DNA of 64,000 nucleotides from Streptomyces shenzhenensis (lineage in GTDB: Bacteria > Actinomycetota > Actinomycetes > Streptomycetales > Streptomycetaceae), in NCBI RefSeq assembly GCF_003688995.1, contig NZ_PENI01000007.1:1-64000 (forward strand), in the 5' to 3' direction. Each line of letters opens with the position of its first letter. Within the stretch, counting starts at the first letter, position 1. Below are positions 1 to 7,521 of the stretch, piece by piece. The notes beneath the pieces are model-generated. The model was not told the DNA's origin, did no database searches, and was given only the letters and a program-made list of their open reading frames with translations. Position numbers and translations under genes: made by a program.

Positions 1-335
1 TCACGCACGTAACAGACCAGCACGGCGAAGACCGACAGGGCCGCGAGCCCGGTGAGCTGGGCGATGTGGTTCGAGGTGGCCACCCCGCCACTGCGCGCGG
101 CCAGGAACGTCTGGGCACCCAGCGCCAACGCTCCGATCAGCCCGGTCAGCCGGGGACCGGCGAACGACGTGGTGATGGCGGGCGCCGCCACGAGCAGCGG
201 ACCGACATGGACGGACTCCCGGGTGCGGACGTCGGCCACCGTGATCGCCGCGATCAGCAAAAGCGGGATCGCCACCAGCGCGTGGGTGGAATGCCAGCGC
301 TGCCATACACGGACGAGGTAGTGTCCGGCGTCCAT
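1..335 (-). CDS. N-terminal part of an integral membrane protein, cut by the window edge
   Basis: Reading the minus strand from the ATG at 335 gives 111 codons with no stop before the window edge. The protein begins MDAGHYLVRVWQRW and then has about three hydrophobic segments, around residues 19-36, 44-72 and 90-110. An Arg-rich amphipathic start followed by short helices resembles the N-terminal membrane part of Streptomyces SpoIIE/PP2C-type membrane phosphatases. That assignment is a guess because the catalytic part lies outside the window. The other long reading frames over this stretch are Arg/Pro-rich and look like shadows. Confidence 0.6.
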   Translation of the reverse strand, partial: MDAGHYLVRVWQRWHSTHALVAIPLLLIAAITVADVRTRESVHVGPLLVAAPAITTSFAGPRLTGLIGALALGAQTFLAARSGGVATSNHIAQLTGLAALSVFAVLVCYVR

Positions 336-484
336 AACTCCAATGTGCACGATCCGGCGAGGAAGTCCACCGGTGTCCTCGGAACGGACAGCCTGACGCG
401 GCGACACGGCGCCGCCCCCTCGCCTACCGTGAGCGACGCTGCCGGCACTCCGGGTCTCTCCCGGGGTCGTACACGCTCCCAGGG

Positions 485-790
485 TCATACATGTGAACAC
501 AGCCACGCGATCTGGTCCGAGATCCAGCGGATGCGGGCGGCATCACCCGCGTGCCCCTGTTGATCGGTACGGGGGACGATCTTGACTCCGCCGACCCGGT
601 GCACCTGCTTGCAGAGCTCTTCCCAGTGCTGGGGCCCGGGGGTGCGGTCGGTGTGGGAGACGGCCGGGGAACCGCTGCCCGGCGCGGCTGCTGCCGCCGA
701 GGCGGAGCCTCCGGTGGCGAGGAGTGACGCCACCGCGACGGCCGCGGAGGCGAGTGCGAGAGAGGCCCGGCGGGCGATGCTGCTGGTCAT
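485..790 (-). CDS. small secreted protein, function unknown
   Basis: The 101-residue product starts MTSSIARRASLALASA, a typical Sec signal peptide: an Arg pair, a hydrophobic core to about residue 27, then Ala-rich possible cleavage sites around 30-37. The mature part is about 65 residues with two Cys (one near residue 60, one near the C-terminus) that could form a disulphide. It carries motifs such as HWEELCKQVHRVGG and RIRWISDQIAWLC, which look like short helices. No family was recognised. The protein is likely exported to the cell surface or medium. Confidence 0.6.
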   Translation of the reverse strand: MTSSIARRASLALASAAVAVASLLATGGSASAAAAAPGSGSPAVSHTDRTPGPQHWEELCKQVHRVGGVKIVPRTDQQGHAGDAARIRWISDQIAWLCSHV

Positions 791-859
791 GATGATTCCT
801 TCGTGCTGGTCCCCGGCCGGTGCCGCGGTGTCCCTGCGTTCGGGGGCCGCCCGACCGGG

Positions 860-1063
860 TTACGGCGTGCAGACGTCCATGCGTTCGTCGGCCGCGATCG
901 CCTGAGTGAGATCATCGATCGCCGTCCTGATCTGCTGTTTCGACCTGTCCTGGATCTCGTCGAGGCTCTTCTCGATGATGACGTGTCCCTGCGGGATCCG
1001 TCGCCGCGTCCCGGCCGGCACCGTGGATCTCTCTGACGCTGTCGGCGAGGGCATCGGCGTCAC
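860..1063 (-). CDS. small hypothetical protein
   Basis: A 67-codon frame starts at a GTG (1063), with an in-frame stop five codons upstream, so it cannot be longer. The middle (IIEKSLDEIQDRSKQQIRTAIDDLTQAI) reads as a charged amphipathic helix, which is more protein-like than the competing frames. It lies 69 nt upstream of the secreted-protein gene on the same strand and could be co-transcribed with it. No family was recognised, and it may be a remnant. Confidence 0.35.
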   Translation of the reverse strand: MTPMPSPTASERSTVPAGTRRRIPQGHVIIEKSLDEIQDRSKQQIRTAIDDLTQAIAADERMDVCTP

Positions 1064-1227
1064 TGAGTCAGTTCAGCGACTCCTCGACACTGTCGCAACC
1101 TGAGACGAGAGGAGCGCCGAACGCGATGGCATCCGGCGACGACGACGGCGTGGACCAGGACGTCGGTCGCGGGGCGTAGGGCCGCAGCCCCATGTGCGCT
1201 TCGATCTTGCTGACTAGGGTCGGCGCC

Positions 1228-1701
1228 ATGCACCACACGAGAACCGTCCCCCGCTCGGTGGCGGAACGTATACGCGAGACTCTGGAACGGCTCGCCACGG
1301 AGCGAGACATCTGGCTGGCGACCGCCCACCCCGAACACGGGCCCCACCAGGTCCCGTTGTGGTTCTCGTGGGACGGGCAGGCGGTGTGGGTGTGCACCGG
1401 CGCCGCGTCCGCGACGGTGCGGAACGTCCGCGTGGAACCGCGGGTACGCCTGGCGCTGCCGGACTCCTTCGATGTGGTGCTGCTCCTGGGAGAGGCGCGG
1501 TGCTTCTCGGAGCAGGACGTACCGGCGGACGCGGCCGACACGTTCGCCGAGAAGTTCGGATGGGATCCGCGCACGGAGGACAAGGCCTTTGTGTACGTGC
1601 GTACAGCGCCGACGACGGTGCGTGCCTGGCGCGGCGAACCGGAGCTGTCCGGCCGGGTCATCATGCGCGACGGGGTCTGGGCGGCGCAGTCGCCGTCGTG
1701 A
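1228..1701 (+). CDS. pyridoxamine 5'-phosphate oxidase-fold (F420- or FMN-dependent) family protein
   Basis: The 157-residue protein has the split-barrel PNPOx pattern: a RDIWLATAHPEHGPHQVPLWF strand pair near residue 30, VWVCTGAASATVRNVR (a typical F420/FMN phosphate-binding segment) near 55, and a C-terminal WRGEPELSGRVIMRDG hairpin. Length and motifs fit the small actinobacterial F420H2- or flavin-binding reductases. The ATG at 1228 (MHHTRTVP) was chosen. A start at 1192 would add a Cys/Leu-rich leader that family members lack. The substrate cannot be read from the sequence. It appears monocistronic, with about 220 nt to the next gene. Confidence 0.8.
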   Translation: MHHTRTVPRSVAERIRETLERLATERDIWLATAHPEHGPHQVPLWFSWDGQAVWVCTGAASATVRNVRVEPRVRLALPDSFDVVLLLGEARCFSEQDVPADAADTFAEKFGWDPRTEDKAFVYVRTAPTTVRAWRGEPELSGRVIMRDGVWAAQSPS

Positions 1702-1918
1702 GCGGGGACGCCCTTCCCCGGCCCTGAGCCGCCGCGGGGTGCGTCGTGGCGGTGGGCGGAACAGGATGGTGGTTACGGGATCGCCCGAACGGCAGGCGTA
1801 CCGTCGCGCTCGCCGGTACACCGTCGTGCCGGTCGCAGGCGGACCGTCCGGGCGCACCCGGCCGAGCATTGGGAAGATCTTCGGCGCTGTCGCCGTCCCC
1901 CCATCCGAAGGACACCTC

Positions 1919-2797
1919 ATGAGCACCGCTTCCGTTTCCCGTCCCGCCGAGGCTTCCGGCACCTTCTCCCTCGGGGGCGACCTGCCTGTCCACCGCCTCG
2001 GATACGGCGCCATGCACTTGACCGGTCCTGGCATTTGGGGCCCGCCCGCGGACCCCGACGAAGCCGTGCGTGTGCTGCGGCGCGCCGTGGAGCTGGGGGT
2101 CAACCTCATCGACACCGCGGACTCCTACGGTCCCTTCGTCAGCGAGCAGTTGATCCACAAGGCGCTCCACCCCTACCCGGACGACCTCGTCATCGCCACC
2201 AAGGCCGGCCTGACCCGCCCCGGCCCGGACGAATGGCGCGCGGTGGGCCGGCCCGAATACCTGCGCCAGCAGTGCGAGCTGAGCCTGCGTCACCTCGGCC
2301 TGGACCGCATCGACCTCTTCCAGCTGCACCGCATCGATCCGAAGGTGCCGCCGGCCGAGCAGCTCGGCGAACTGGTGCTCCTCCAACAGGAGGGCAAGAT
2401 CCGGCACATCGGGCTGTCCGAGGTCACCGTCGAGCAGCTCGACCAGGCACGCGAGATCGCGACCATCGTCTCGGTGCAGAACCTGTACAACCTCGCCGAT
2501 CGCGGCGCCGAGGACGTCCTGGACCACGCCGAGCGTGCGAACCTGGCCTTCATCCCGTGGTTCCCCATGGCCACCGGTGAACTCGCCCGTCCGGGCGGCC
2601 CGTTGGACAGCGCGGCCAAGAAGCACCAGGTGAGCCCCTCCCAGCTCGCGCTCGCCTGGCTGCTGAGTCGTTCCCCGGTGATGCTGCCCATCCCCGGCAC
2701 CTCGCGCGTCGCCCACCTGGAACAGAACGTCGCGGCCGCCCTGGTCACCCTCACCGACGAGGAGTTCTCCGCGCTGGCCGACAGCGTCGGCGCCTGA
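1919..2797 (+). CDS. aldo/keto reductase
   Basis: The 292-residue protein has the AKR TIM-barrel signature: LGYGAMHLTG at the N-terminus; NLIDTADSYGP with the catalytic Asp and Tyr near residues 64 and 69; IATKAGL with the catalytic Lys; LFQLHRID with the catalytic His; and PIPGTSRVAHLEQN for the NADPH 2'-phosphate pocket near the C-terminus. It is expected to reduce aldehydes or ketones with NADPH in the cytoplasm. The ATG at 1919 follows a GAAGGA-like ribosome site in the GAAGGACACCTC context. It is convergent with the MFS gene downstream. The physiological substrate is unknown. Confidence 0.9.
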   Translation: MSTASVSRPAEASGTFSLGGDLPVHRLGYGAMHLTGPGIWGPPADPDEAVRVLRRAVELGVNLIDTADSYGPFVSEQLIHKALHPYPDDLVIATKAGLTRPGPDEWRAVGRPEYLRQQCELSLRHLGLDRIDLFQLHRIDPKVPPAEQLGELVLLQQEGKIRHIGLSEVTVEQLDQAREIATIVSVQNLYNLADRGAEDVLDHAERANLAFIPWFPMATGELARPGGPLDSAAKKHQVSPSQLALAWLLSRSPVMLPIPGTSRVAHLEQNVAAALVTLTDEEFSALADSVGA

Positions 2798-2861
2798 CGC
2801 GCCGCCGCACCGCAGGCGCTGCCCGACGGCCGGCGCACCGGCGCCGCGACCCCGCCTCGGG

Positions 2862-4061
2862 TCACGTCATCGTGTCCGGCACGTCCGTCGTCCGTGCGCC
2901 GCGGCGGAGGAGGGCGATCACCGGCCCGACGGCGAGCAGGGCCGCCAGGGCCGCATAGCCGTAGGTCAGGGTGGCGAGGGTGGCGATGCCGGCCACGAGC
3001 AGCGGGCCTCCGGCGTCGCCGAGTTCGCGGCCGAGTTCAGCGGCGCCCATGGTCTGCCCCAGGCGCTCGGGTGGCGTGCCTGCCGCCAGCGCGGCGAAAC
3101 CCAGCGGGGTGATGAGCCCGGTGCCCACGCCGATCAGCGCCGCGGCCGGCAGGACGCCGGCCAGGCCCGGCAGCATGGCACACGCCGACCCGGCCGCGGT
3201 GATCAGCAGTCCGGCCGCGATGCCGGTACGGGTCGTGAGGCGCCCTTCGTCGAGTGCGCGTCCGGCCTTCGGCTGGACCACCGCGGCACACGCGGCGAGC
3301 ACGGACACCGCTGCCCCGGTGGCGACCGTGCCGAGGTGGGCGGCCCGGCCCGACACCGGCAGGAAGCCGACGCCGACCGACAGCGCGGCGGTGGCCGCGG
3401 CCAGCGCGGCGGTCGGGGCGAGGAAGGCCGGGTCGGCGAGGCGGCGGACCAGATCCAGCAGTGTCTGCCGGGCCTTGGGAAGCGGCTCGACCGAGGGGAC
3501 GGCCAGCGCGGCCCACCCCGCGACCGCCGCGCCGAGCACCGCCAGGACCGCGAACAGCAGGCGCAGGCCGCCGGCCCACACCAGCACCCCGCCGAGCAGC
3601 GGGCCGAGGGTGTAGCCGATCGACTTGTAGAAGCCGTAACTGCCGTACGCGCGACCGTGCCTGGCCGCCGGGTTGAGCCGCGCCACCAGTGCGGAGGCCG
3701 ACGGCGAGAACGCGGAAGCGGCGGCGCCCTGGCCCAGCCGGGCCGCCCACAGCCAGCCCGGGCTGTCCACGAGGACGTAGAGCGCGGACGCGGCGGCGAA
3801 GGCGATCAGACCGCCGAGCAGTACGGGGCGGGCGCCGATCCGGTCGGCGAGGGTGCCGAACACCGGCTTGAGCAGCACCTCGGCGCCGTCGTACAGGGCG
3901 AGCAGACCGCCGAGTACGAGCAGGGAGGTGACGGCGTCGTCCGAGAAACCGCCGAGGTTGGCGGCGATGCCGTGCGCGCCGAAGGCGGTCGTGAAGCCGG
4001 CCGCGTACAGCGGCCACATCCGTCTGGCCGGGGCCGCCCGCACCGTCTCCGCCCGGGTCAT
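2862..4061 (-). CDS. MFS transporter paired with a ChrB-like gene
   Basis: The 399-residue product has 12 predicted membrane helices and the MFS loop-2/3 pattern (PVFGTLADRIGARPVLLGG near residues 67-86). Its ATG overlaps the stop of the upstream ChrB-like gene (ATGA at 4058-4061), so the two are translationally coupled. In other actinobacteria, ChrB N-terminal-domain genes are commonly paired with an MFS or ChrA-type exporter. This pairing, and not the sequence alone, is the reason to think of stress-induced efflux, perhaps of an oxyanion such as chromate. The substrate is unproven. Confidence 0.85.
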   Translation of the reverse strand: MTRAETVRAAPARRMWPLYAAGFTTAFGAHGIAANLGGFSDDAVTSLLVLGGLLALYDGAEVLLKPVFGTLADRIGARPVLLGGLIAFAAASALYVLVDSPGWLWAARLGQGAAASAFSPSASALVARLNPAARHGRAYGSYGFYKSIGYTLGPLLGGVLVWAGGLRLLFAVLAVLGAAVAGWAALAVPSVEPLPKARQTLLDLVRRLADPAFLAPTAALAAATAALSVGVGFLPVSGRAAHLGTVATGAAVSVLAACAAVVQPKAGRALDEGRLTTRTGIAAGLLITAAGSACAMLPGLAGVLPAAALIGVGTGLITPLGFAALAAGTPPERLGQTMGAAELGRELGDAGGPLLVAGIATLATLTYGYAALAALLAVGPVIALLRRGARTTDVPDTMT

Positions 4062-4624
4062 CGGGCGTCCCCCGCTATCCCGTGCAGGGCGGCGATGACG
4101 CGTTCGGCGTAGTCCTCGCAGGCGGCGGTGCTCTGCCTCAGGCGTTCGCCGGCCTCGGCGGCTTCCGGCGCGCCGAACACGTCGCGCGCCGTCAGGTCGC
4201 GGTGCCAGCGCCGCAGCCGCTCCAGTGACTGCTCCTCTTCCTCCAGCTCGGCCAGGGTGAACTTGGCGATGCGGATCTCCTTGGCCAGTTCCGCCTCGAA
4301 CTTGCCGCAGTCGGCGAGGAACTCCGCCCAGTCCGCGGAGCGCGCGGCGGTGAACAGCGCCTGGAAGCGGGCGGCGTCCTCAGGGCTGCGTCCGGCCGCC
4401 GTCAGGGCCAGCGCCTGGCCGTCGGCCTGCTCGGTCAGGTCGACGGCGCGGGCGATGCCGTCGGCGAAGACCGGTACGTCCGGCACGGCCCACACGCCCT
4501 GGCCCACCGACAGCGCACCGATCTTGCGCAGCTCGCGCCACACCGCCACCCGGTGCCGGGACGGCTCGGCGGGGACTCTGATCACGAGGACAAGCCAGCG
4601 GCTTGGGGAATCACCATTGACCAC
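4058..4624 (-). CDS. ChrB N-terminal-domain-like protein (chromate resistance family)
   Basis: The 188-residue protein has the ChrB N-terminal pattern: a hydrophobic first strand (WLVLVIRVP), RHRVAVWRELRKIGALSVGQGVWAVP near residues 17-42, and a long charged C-terminal helical region (ELEEEEQSLERLRRWHRD). ChrB proteins are regulators or sensors of chromate resistance operons. This one lacks the longer C-terminal ChrB domain. The GTG at 4624 was chosen over the ATG at 4678 for two reasons: the family starts just before the first strand, and the longer form would run coding sequence through the palindrome at 4633-4650, which makes more sense as an operator. It overlaps the MFS gene by 4 nt. Confidence 0.7.
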   Translation of the reverse strand: MVNGDSPSRWLVLVIRVPAEPSRHRVAVWRELRKIGALSVGQGVWAVPDVPVFADGIARAVDLTEQADGQALALTAAGRSPEDAARFQALFTAARSADWAEFLADCGKFEAELAKEIRIAKFTLAELEEEEQSLERLRRWHRDLTARDVFGAPEAAEAGERLRQSTAACEDYAERVIAALHGIAGDAR

Positions 4625-4632
4625 ACTCAAAA

Positions 4633-4650
4633 ATGTAGCAGGTGTTACAT
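4633..4650. promoter_or_regulatory. 18-bp inverted repeat, probable operator of the ChrB-MFS operon
   Basis: ATGTAGCAGGTGTTACAT is a near-perfect palindrome (arms ATGTAgCA and TGtTACAT around GG, one mismatch per arm pair). It sits 8 nt upstream of the preferred GTG start of the ChrB-like gene and about 145 nt upstream of the divergent SDR gene. It is strikingly AT-rich for this genome. The TGTnACA-type dyad is typical of small dimeric repressors (TetR, PadR or GntR classes), but no such regulator is adjacent. The ChrB-like protein itself is a candidate binder. Confidence 0.6.
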
Positions 4651-4796
4651 CGGCAGCGGTATCCGTCCGACCCGGCACCGAAGGAGCAGGCGCCGCCCCT
4701 GTCTCCTGCTTGGCATGACCGGGCTAAACCGATCCGCAGGCGCCGGGAACTACCGTCCGCCCGAACGACTGCCCACCCGAGAACAGGACATCGCCC

Positions 4797-5516
4797 ATGA
4801 GCATCGTCAGCCCCCTGGCCGGCAAGCACGTAGTCGTCATCGGCGGCACCTCCGGCATCGGCCTCGCCATCGCCGAGCACGCCCTGGCCGCGGGGGCCCG
4901 GGTCACCGCGGCCAGCCGCAACCCTGGGCGTACCGCGGGCACCGTGCCCAGCGGCATCGCGACCGAGCAGGCCGACATCACCTCGGCGGCCTCGATCGAG
5001 TCCCTGCTCGAACGCGTCGGGACCTTCGACCACTTGGCGATATCTGCGGGTACCACCGCCCTCGGCACGGTGCGGGAGCTCGACTCCGGCGCCGCACGGG
5101 CGTTCATGGACACCAAGTTCTGGGGCGCCTACGAGGGGGTGCGGGCCGCGGCCGACCGCATCGCGAAGGACGGCTCGATCGTTCTGATCGGGGGGATCGC
5201 GAGCCGCAAGCACGGCCCCGGGCGCCCGACGATGGCCGCGATCAACGCCGCCCTGGAGGCCTTCGGCAAGGCCAACGCCGTCGATCTGGCCCCGGTGCGG
5301 GTCAATGTCATCGCCCCCGGACTGGTCGAGACTCCCGCCTTCGCGGACGTCCCGGAGGATGTGCGACGGCGCTTGATGACCCAGTACGTGGCCAGCGTGC
5401 CCGTCGCTCGCGTCGGCCTGCCCGAGGACATCGCCTCGGCCGCGGTGTTCCTGATGAGCAACGGCTACGCCACCGGATCGGTGGTCGACGTCGACGGCGG
5501 TGTGCAGCTCACCTGA
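4797..5516 (+). CDS. SDR-fold protein with degenerate catalytic site
   Basis: The 239-residue protein has a classical SDR Rossmann fold: the NAD(P)-binding GGTSGIG at residues 16-22, an adenine-pocket ADI near 60, AISAG near 81-85 in place of NNAG, and the C-terminal YATGSVVDVDGG. The Ser-Tyr-Lys triad is not conserved. The segment that should read Y-x3-K aligns as M146-A-A-I-N150, and the preceding Ser region reads IGGIAS. The family therefore predicts a cofactor-binding fold without the standard proton relay. It is divergent from the ChrB-MFS operon across a region containing the 18-bp palindrome, so it may share that control. Confidence 0.8.
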   Translation: MSIVSPLAGKHVVVIGGTSGIGLAIAEHALAAGARVTAASRNPGRTAGTVPSGIATEQADITSAASIESLLERVGTFDHLAISAGTTALGTVRELDSGAARAFMDTKFWGAYEGVRAAADRIAKDGSIVLIGGIASRKHGPGRPTMAAINAALEAFGKANAVDLAPVRVNVIAPGLVETPAFADVPEDVRRRLMTQYVASVPVARVGLPEDIASAAVFLMSNGYATGSVVDVDGGVQLT

Positions 5517-5604
5517 TCCGCGCGGGCTCCGCCGGACCCGGATCCCCGCCGTGCTCGACCCGTCGTCTGCGCTCGCGCCACGACCGGAGCGCCCGGACCG
5601 GGTC

Positions 5605-5638
5605 CCGGCCCACAGGGGCCCGATGGGGTCCGGGCCGG
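5605..5638. terminator. possible bidirectional terminator hairpin
   Basis: CCGGCCC (5605-5611) pairs with GGGCCGG (5632-5638) between two convergent genes. The loop is long (20 nt) but can form inner GGGGCC-type pairs. There is no T-tract, as is common for Streptomyces terminators. This is a weak call. Confidence 0.3.
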
Positions 5639-5669
5639 CGGCAGCGGACACCGCGAGGGTCGCCGTGTG

Positions 5670-5924
5670 TCAGGGACGGCAGGCGGCCGGTTCCGCCGTG
5701 TTCCGGGCGGCGTTCGCGCGGCGCGGGAGCAGCAGCGGGGTGGCCAGGAGGAGGACTCCGGCGGCCGCGCTCGCGACACGGGGGCCGGTGAGGGCGGCCG
5801 GCAGACCCCCCACGGGGGTCGGCGAGAGGTGCGTGGCGTATGCCGGGTGGGCGGGCGCTGGGGCGGCGGTTCCGGTGGTGGTGTGGTCATCCCGGGTTTC
5901 CGGCCCGGGTGTCGGTGTCGCCAT
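5670..5924 (-). CDS. small membrane protein following the permease gene
   Basis: The 84-residue frame starts inside the end of the permease gene (38-nt overlap). It has a Thr/Pro-rich N-terminal half, one hydrophobic helix (ASAAAGVLLLATPLLLP, about residues 51-67) and a charged tail, consistent with a single-pass or LPXTG-less anchored protein. No family was recognised. An alternative frame through the same DNA is Pro/Arg-rich and less plausible. Confidence 0.4.
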   Translation of the reverse strand: MATPTPGPETRDDHTTTGTAAPAPAHPAYATHLSPTPVGGLPAALTGPRVASAAAGVLLLATPLLLPRRANAARNTAEPAACRP

Positions 5925-7062
5925 GGCCGGCTTCGGGTGAGCCGCCCATCATGCGGAGCATGGCCGGCCCGCCGGTCCGCAGGAACCGCAGCAGAAGCAC
6001 GGCGGCCAGGACGAGAAAGACGATGTTGAGCCAGGTGGTGTAGTTCCATCTGACGCCTTCCGTCGGGACCTTCGCGGCCGTCTGGTCCGGGATCAGGCCG
6101 AGGCCGCCGAAGGCGAACTCCACAACGTATCCCGCGACGACCATCGCGAGGTAGAAGGTGCCGAGGAGGAAGGCGGCCATCCTGGCGCCGTAGTACTTCC
6201 GGTAGATGGTGAGGATCGGAAGGATCAGCAGGTCGGCGAAGATAAACGCCACCACGCCGCCGAAGCTGATCCCGCCCTTCCACAGCACCACCGCCAGCGG
6301 CACATTGCCGATGGAACACACGAAGGAGGCCAGCGCCACCAGCGGGCCGACGACGGGTCCCCACAGCTTGGCGGCGAGCGGGTGGCCGTCGAAGAAGAAG
6401 GCGCGCCAGAACGAGTCCGGGACCCAGGCGGCGATGGCGCCGGCGATGAGCAGGCCGGCGATCAGGTCGCGCAGGATCGCCGCCCATTCCATCACGAACA
6501 CATGGCTGGTGGCGGTGAAGCCCTCGCGGGAGAGCAGCCGGCGGGGGAAGGAGCCTTCCCGCTGAACGGACATGTCCATCGCGGCATGGCCCTCCATGGA
6601 CCCGGCAAGCCCCCGTTCCGCCTGCCGGCGGGCCCGGCGCAGGAGTTCGTCCCGCAGGAACAGCCGGAACAGCACGGCCAGCACGATGATCATGATGGGG
6701 CCGCCGGTGAATTCGGCGACGGTGAACTGCCAGCCCATCAGCAGCGCCAGGATGACCCCGAGTTCCACGACGAGATTGGTGGAGGCGATCTCGAAGGCCA
6801 TCGCGGCGGTGAAGTTCGCGCCTCTGCGGAACAGGGCACGGGCCAGTGCCACCGCGGCATAGGAGCAGGACGAGGACGCCACGCCCAGGCCCGCGGAGAC
6901 GGCGAGGGTGCGGGGCCGGTCGTCACCGAGCAGCGAGACGACGGTGGACTTGCGGACCACGGCCTGGACGACGGCGGACAGCGCGAAGCCCAGGACGAGG
7001 GCCCAGGTGATCTCCCAGGTCATGGACCCGGCGATCGACAGTGCGTGCAGTACGGCGTGCAT
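5887..7062 (-). CDS. DUF318/ArsP-YraQ-type permease
   Basis: The 391-residue protein has about ten membrane helices and the hallmarks of the two-repeat permease family: SSCSYAAVALARALFRRGANFTAAMAFEIASTN near residue 60 and the matching SIGNVPLAVVLWKGGISFGGVVAFIFADLLILP near residue 250. The SSCSYAA and CSIGNVP elements are the paired Cys motifs. Family members include ArsP (organoarsenical efflux) and uncharacterised metal or metalloid permeases. A cytoplasmic loop with Met and His (SMEGHAAMDMSVQREG) lies between the halves and might bind metal. No ars genes flank it, so the substrate is open. Confidence 0.85.
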   Translation of the reverse strand: MHAVLHALSIAGSMTWEITWALVLGFALSAVVQAVVRKSTVVSLLGDDRPRTLAVSAGLGVASSSCSYAAVALARALFRRGANFTAAMAFEIASTNLVVELGVILALLMGWQFTVAEFTGGPIMIIVLAVLFRLFLRDELLRRARRQAERGLAGSMEGHAAMDMSVQREGSFPRRLLSREGFTATSHVFVMEWAAILRDLIAGLLIAGAIAAWVPDSFWRAFFFDGHPLAAKLWGPVVGPLVALASFVCSIGNVPLAVVLWKGGISFGGVVAFIFADLLILPILTIYRKYYGARMAAFLLGTFYLAMVVAGYVVEFAFGGLGLIPDQTAAKVPTEGVRWNYTTWLNIVFLVLAAVLLLRFLRTGGPAMLRMMGGSPEAGHGDTDTRAGNPG

Positions 7063-7135
7063 GCGTGCAGCCTCCCCGCCGGCCCGGCGCGCGCTCGGCG
7101 GCCGGGCGGCGCCGGTTCCGCGGCGAACAGGTGGG

Positions 7136-7501
7136 TCAGGGCAGATACGAGACGGCCACGGCGAGGGCCGCCACCGCGGCGGTCACCGCGGAGACCGTCA
7201 CCGCGGTGCACCGCAGGCGCAGCCGACGGTAACGCTGCTCGTACTCGCTGCGGAGGTCGGCCGCCCGTTGCACGATCCGCCGCAGATCCTGTTCCTCGCA
7301 CTGCAGACGGTCACCGATGTACCGCCGCTCGATCTCCACCCGCTGCGAGGTGGTGAGCCAGTCGAAGGCCTCGGTGAACGCCCGGGCCCGGCACTTCGCG
7401 TCCTGCACCCGGGTCTGCCACAGGAGGTAGCCCTCCACCTGGTTCGTCCAGTCGGATCCTTCATGTCGCCGAGCGTTCTTCGCTTCGTCGGGCCGGCCCA
7501 T
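7136..7501 (-). CDS. hypothetical tail-anchored protein next to ctaD
   Basis: The 121-residue protein has a basic, helical N-terminal part rich in Arg/Gln/Glu (about residues 30-95, coiled-coil-like) and one C-terminal membrane helix (AVTVSAVTAAVAALAVAVSYLP). The soluble part would face the cytoplasm. It lies 20 nt downstream of the cytochrome oxidase subunit I gene on the same strand, which suggests co-transcription and perhaps an assembly or accessory role. No domain was recognised. Confidence 0.65.
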   Translation of the reverse strand: MGRPDEAKNARRHEGSDWTNQVEGYLLWQTRVQDAKCRARAFTEAFDWLTTSQRVEIERRYIGDRLQCEEQDLRRIVQRAADLRSEYEQRYRRLRLRCTAVTVSAVTAAVAALAVAVSYLP

Positions 7502-7521
7502 GGCTGCTCCTCGCCCTCGGC

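Noticed and set aside
1472-1918. In-frame upstream extension of the aldo/keto reductase through the PNPOx gene
   Set aside because: The extension is Arg/Ser/Pro-rich and overlaps a well-supported gene in another frame. The family N-terminus begins just after the ATG at 1919.
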